Origin: Hyphomicrobiales bacterium
GTDB lineage: Bacteria > Pseudomonadota > Alphaproteobacteria > Rhizobiales > Beijerinckiaceae
DNA length: 7,594 nt
Assembly (NCBI GenBank): GCA_028290595.1
Contig: JAQGJO010000354.1
Span: 1 to 7,594, forward strand
Direction: 5' to 3'
Shown here: positions 4,507 through 7,594 of the stretch, in pieces
Position numbering within the stretch: position 1 is the first letter of the stretch
Layout: each line of letters begins with the position of its first letter
The notes under the pieces: model-generated
What the model saw: only the letters and a program-made list of their open reading frames with translations
The model's database searches: none
What the model was told of the DNA's origin: nothing
Position numbers and translations under genes: made by a program

Positions 4507-5739
4507 ATGACGCAATCCTTGCAACAAGGCAGCAGCTTGTGCCGCAGTTCCACGAGGCGCGGCCTTTTGAAAGGCGCCGCGGCGAGCAGTGCGGCTCTCG
4601 CGCTCGGATTTCCGGCGCCGGCGATCCTTGCCCAGACACGCAAGCCCATAAAGCTCGGCATCATGAACAGTTTCACCGGACCGACAGGTTACACTGCGGT
4701 CGATAACGTCAACGGCATGAGCCTGCATTTTGACAAGATCAATTGGACGATCGCCGGACGCAAAATTGAACTGATCAAGGAAGACGACCAGTTCAACGCG
4801 CAGATAGGACTGCAAAAAGCGAGAAAGTTCGTCGAGAGCGACGAGGTCGACATGATCGTCGGGCCGCAGGCCAGCAACGTCGCGCTGGCCATGCTCAACT
4901 TCGTCAAGCAGAGCAAAGCCTTTCTTGTCGTCTCCGGCGCCGGCAGCGACCAGATCACCTGGCAGCGCATTCCCTATCTCTTCCGCACGACCATCACGAC
5001 CTATCAGCTCTGCACGCCCATGGCGCAGTGGATGTACGACAACCTGTCGAAGGACGTCATTCTCAGCGGCACCGACTATGTGGCCGGGCGCGATACCCTG
5101 CGCGCCTTCGCCAGCGCCTACACCGCCAAGGGCGGCAAGATCGTCAAGGAAATCTACCCGCCGCTGGGCACCACCGACTTTTCCGTTTACCTGACCGATA
5201 TGGCCGCCGCTGGCGCCTCGACGAGCTTCAATTTCTACACCGGCACCGATGCGGTGCGCTTCGTGCAGCAATATGCCTCGCTTGGCGTCAACCGCAAAAC
5301 CCGTCTCACCGGCTTCTCCGCCATCGTGGACACCACCGTCCTTACCGCGCAGGGCGCTGCTGCCATAGGCATCATATGCCCGCAGATCTATACGCCAGTG
5401 CTCAATACGCCGGTGAACCTCGAATTTGTCGCCGCCTATCGCGACAAGTACAAGGCGCTTCCTACGTCGTTTTCCGATTACGGCTATGTCACGGCAAGAG
5501 TTATCGACGAGGCGATCAAGGCGACGGATGGCGACACGACCGATAAGGACAAACTTGCGGCCGCCATGGCCAAAGTCTCGTTCGATGCGCCGCGCGGCCC
5601 CTTCCGCTTCGATCCGATCACCCACCATCCCATCCAGAACACCTACATCTGCGAGGTGAAGGAGATTGATGGCGCAGTGGTCATCAAGGACTTCAAGACG
5701 ATCGAAAACGTCCAGGATCCAGGCGTCAAAACGTTCTGA
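4507..5739 (+). CDS. ABC transporter substrate-binding protein, branched-chain amino acid (LivJ-like) type, Tat-exported
   Basis: 410 residues. It captures a small solute in the periplasm and delivers it to a LivH/LivM permease. The start has a strong ribosome site (AAGGGAGGGAAG). Residues 15-42 are a twin-arginine signal (STRRGLLKGAAASSAALALGF, cleavage near 42), which marks Tat export and is common for this group in Rhizobiales. The mature protein has the type I periplasmic-binding (Peripla_BP_6) fold: KLGIMNSFTGPTG (49-61), GRKIELIKEDDQFNAQIGLQKARKF (84-108), DMIVGPQASNVALAML (115-130), SGAGSDQITW (143-152) and SDYGYVTARVIDEAIKA (323-339). The ligand is not evident. Relatives bind branched-chain amino acids, aromatic acids, amides or urea. 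It is followed after 49 bases by a methyltransferase gene and then a permease, so it is probably the first gene of that operon. Confidence 0.93.
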   Translation: MTQSLQQGSSLCRSSTRRGLLKGAAASSAALALGFPAPAILAQTRKPIKLGIMNSFTGPTGYTAVDNVNGMSLHFDKINWTIAGRKIELIKEDDQFNAQIGLQKARKFVESDEVDMIVGPQASNVALAMLNFVKQSKAFLVVSGAGSDQITWQRIPYLFRTTITTYQLCTPMAQWMYDNLSKDVILSGTDYVAGRDTLRAFASAYTAKGGKIVKEIYPPLGTTDFSVYLTDMAAAGASTSFNFYTGTDAVRFVQQYASLGVNRKTRLTGFSAIVDTTVLTAQGAAAIGIICPQIYTPVLNTPVNLEFVAAYRDKYKALPTSFSDYGYVTARVIDEAIKATDGDTTDKDKLAAAMAKVSFDAPRGPFRFDPITHHPIQNTYICEVKEIDGAVVIKDFKTIENVQDPGVKTF

Positions 5740-5788
5740 CTGAAGCCGACAGCAGCCGGCGAATATAAACCGCGGGAAGGAAACGCTT

Positions 5789-6955
5789 ATGAAACTCGGT
5801 ACCGACCGAATTCTGACGACCCATGTCGGCAGCCTTCCGCGCCCGCCGCGCCTGTTCGAATTGATTGCCGCAAGGGAAAGCGGCAGGGCCGTGGACCCGG
5901 CGCGCTTCGACACTGTCGCCAGTGAATCGGTCGATGAGATCGTCGCCAAGCAGAAGGCGTCGGGCATCGATATCGTGAATGACGGCGAGGTGAGCAAGCT
6001 GTCCTACACGTTCTACATCAAGGGGCGTGTCTCAGGTGTCGGCAATTCTCCGGAAGCTGCCGAAGCCAGTCGCAATGTCATGATGGGCCGCGACCGTCTT
6101 GATCATCCCGATTTCAAAATGCGCGGGCAGCCCTTCGAGCACTTTGAATATCCGGCCTGCATCGGTCCTCTGTCCTATACAAATCGTGAGCCGCTGGAAC
6201 AGGATCTCGCGCACTTCAAGGCCGCCGTTGCCAAAAACAAGCCCGTCGATGCGTTCCTCACCTGCGCCTCGCCTGGCGTCCTCACCAAGTTCATCATCGA
6301 CACCCATTATCGCAATGAGGACGCCTATATCGAGGCCTTGGCCAAAGTGATGGCGGTCGAATACAAGGCCGTCGTCGATGCCGGATTTGTCCTTCAGATC
6401 GATTGTCCGGATCTCGCATCGGCGCGCAACAACCAGTATCGCGACAAGACGGACGAAGAGTTTCTCCGCATCGCCCAGCGCAATATCGAAGCCCTCAATG
6501 CCGCGACCGCAGGAATTCCGCCGGAGTCCATGCGCATGCACATCTGCTGGGGCAACTACGAAGGGCCTCACACCTACGATATCCCTTTCGCCAAAATTCT
6601 GGATACCGTCGTCAAGGCGCGTCCCTCGGCGATCAGCTTCGAAGGCGCCAATCCGCGCCACGCCCACGAATGGGAAGATCTGCAGTCGGTCAAAATTCCT
6701 GACGACAAGGTCCTCATTCCCGGAGTCATCGATTCGACCACGAACTTCGTCGAACATCCGCGCCTCGTCGCCCAGCGCATTCAGCATTATGCCGACCTTG
6801 TCGGACGCGAGCGCGTGCTCGCCGGTGCCGATTGCGGCTTCTCCACCGTTGCATCGGCGGAGACGCTGATTGCGCCGACCATCGTCTGGGCGAAATTCAA
6901 AGCCCTGGCGGAGGGTGCCGCCATCGCCAGCGACCGGCTCTGGGGCAAAGCTTAA
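5789..6955 (+). CDS. Cobalamin-independent methionine synthase (MetE C-terminal) family zinc methyltransferase
   Basis: 388 residues, a single TIM barrel equivalent to the catalytic C-terminal half of MetE; full MetE is about 750 residues, and its N-terminal half is absent. The barrel opens with THVGSLPRP (11-19), like the MetE catalytic domain. The zinc ligands that activate a thiol are all present: H251 and C253 (HICWGN), E285 (SFEGANPRH) and C349 (GADCGF). IDCPDLA (204-210) matches the conserved substrate strand. Such proteins transfer a methyl or alkyl group to or from a thiol such as homocysteine. Stand-alone forms include the folate-independent Mes enzymes and epoxyalkane:coenzyme M transferase. 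Here the donor is unknown, and true methionine synthesis from methyl-folate is uncertain. AAGGA precedes ATG by 8 bases. It sits between a binding protein and a permease gene, implying a role with the imported compound. Confidence 0.9.
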   Translation: MKLGTDRILTTHVGSLPRPPRLFELIAARESGRAVDPARFDTVASESVDEIVAKQKASGIDIVNDGEVSKLSYTFYIKGRVSGVGNSPEAAEASRNVMMGRDRLDHPDFKMRGQPFEHFEYPACIGPLSYTNREPLEQDLAHFKAAVAKNKPVDAFLTCASPGVLTKFIIDTHYRNEDAYIEALAKVMAVEYKAVVDAGFVLQIDCPDLASARNNQYRDKTDEEFLRIAQRNIEALNAATAGIPPESMRMHICWGNYEGPHTYDIPFAKILDTVVKARPSAISFEGANPRHAHEWEDLQSVKIPDDKVLIPGVIDSTTNFVEHPRLVAQRIQHYADLVGRERVLAGADCGFSTVASAETLIAPTIVWAKFKALAEGAAIASDRLWGKA

Positions 6956-6993
6956 ATCATATCGCGGTTGGATGAGGCGGAGCAGGGCGGGTT

Positions 6994-7594
6994 ATGGATT
7001 TGTTTCTCGTCCAGTTGCTGAACGGTCTCGTCTACGGGATGCTGCTGTTCCTGATGGCGGCCGGCCTCTCGCTGATTTTCGGGCTCATGAACGTCGTGAG
7101 CCTGGCGCACGGCTCGTTCTTCATGCTCGGCGCCTATATCGGTCTGTCGATCTATCAAATCACCGGCAGCTTCTGGCTTGCCCTCGTGCTGGCGCCGATC
7201 CCGACGGCGGCGCTGGGCATGACCGTGGAAATACTGTTTCTGCGGCCCCTGTACCGGCGCGGCCATCTCGACCAGGTCCTGATGACGTTCGGCTTCACCT
7301 TCGTTTTTTTCGATCTCGTGCGCACGATCTGGGGAAGCAATATCAAGAATATGGCGATGCCGGAGGCGCTGCAGGGCGCCGTGCAGATCGGCGCCGGCAT
7401 ATTCCCGGTCTATCGGCTATTTCTGATAGGCATCGGTCTGGCGCTGGCCTTGATCCTCTGGCTCTGCATCGAGCGCACGCGCATCGGCGCGATGGTTCGC
7501 GCCGGCGTCGATGATGCCGCGATGGCGTCCGGACTCGGCGCGAACGTGCCCTTGCTCTTCACTGGCGTCTTCGGTGTCGGCGTTGCGCTGGCGG
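6994..7594 (+). CDS. LivH-type ABC transporter permease, C-terminus beyond window
   Basis: 200 codons are visible, with no stop before the right edge; family members are about 285-300 residues, so roughly two thirds is seen. This is one of the two inner-membrane subunits of a branched-chain-type uptake transporter, working with the binding protein upstream and presumably LivM, LivG and LivF homologues beyond the window. Typical features: LLNGLVYGMLLFLMAAGLSLIFGLMNVVSLAHGSFFMLGAYIG (8-50), membrane spans near 10-30, 38-55, 60-82, 95-112 and 140-158, and the ATPase-contact loop ERTRIGAMVRAGVDDAAMASGLGANV (160-185). The start at 6994 is set by this N-terminus; its ribosome site (GGGCGGG) is poor. 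It follows the methyltransferase by 38 bases, consistent with one transcript. Confidence 0.93.
   Translation, partial: MDLFLVQLLNGLVYGMLLFLMAAGLSLIFGLMNVVSLAHGSFFMLGAYIGLSIYQITGSFWLALVLAPIPTAALGMTVEILFLRPLYRRGHLDQVLMTFGFTFVFFDLVRTIWGSNIKNMAMPEALQGAVQIGAGIFPVYRLFLIGIGLALALILWLCIERTRIGAMVRAGVDDAAMASGLGANVPLLFTGVFGVGVALA

Noticed and set aside
4489..5997. Minus-strand reading frame of 502 codons opposite the binding protein and methyltransferase
   Set aside because: The plus-strand proteins are unmistakable. The antisense frame spans two genes, lacks a sensible ribosome site and has a shadow-like composition.
6032..6787. Minus-strand reading frame of 251 codons opposite the methyltransferase
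   Set aside because: Antisense shadow of a gene with intact zinc-ligand motifs; no domain pattern of its own.

Overview
The window looks like chromosomal DNA from a GC-rich alphaproteobacterium, most likely of the order Hyphomicrobiales (Rhizobiales). The reasons are strong third-position G/C bias, frequent twin-arginine signal peptides, a Tat-exported solute-binding protein of the type common in Bradyrhizobium and Rhodopseudomonas relatives, and two small Tat/Sec-exported proteins with Arg/aromatic tails. This assignment is inference; there is no rRNA or marker gene here. I see no tRNA, rRNA, CRISPR array, insertion sequence or phage gene.

Left part (1-3147), mostly minus strand. A cation diffusion facilitator (Zn2+/divalent metal efflux) runs off the left edge. 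Upstream of it are a Tat-exported SnoaL-like protein and a divergent plus-strand glyoxalase I (gloA) with all four metal ligands. Two short minus-strand genes follow, encoding exported peptides of 94 and 85 residues. Both have a signal peptide, an acidic Ala/Pro linker and a very basic aromatic region. In the first, the last 34 residues are 14 Tyr, 14 Arg, 3 Pro and 3 Phe/Trp, built on an 18-bp tandem repeat. The second has a perfect-register 16-bp triple tandem repeat just upstream of its start.

Middle (3148-4300), plus strand. A GlcG/HbpS-type (DUF336) protein ends in a small 3' duplication. After it comes a 114-residue protein of unknown function, closed by a clear intrinsic terminator.

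Right part (4301-7594), plus strand. An AT-rich regulatory stretch with an inverted repeat, an 11-bp direct repeat and a sigma-54-like element precedes an apparent operon. It encodes a branched-chain-type ABC solute-binding protein, a MetE-C-like zinc methyltransferase lacking the N-terminal half of MetE, and a LivH-type permease cut by the right edge. The order (binding protein, then methyltransferase, then permease) suggests that the transporter imports a compound handled by the methyltransferase, possibly a methyl donor or methylated thiol, rather than an ordinary amino acid. The substrate cannot be read from the sequence.

The most interesting items are the pair of Arg/aromatic-tailed exported peptides and the methyltransferase embedded in the transporter operon.
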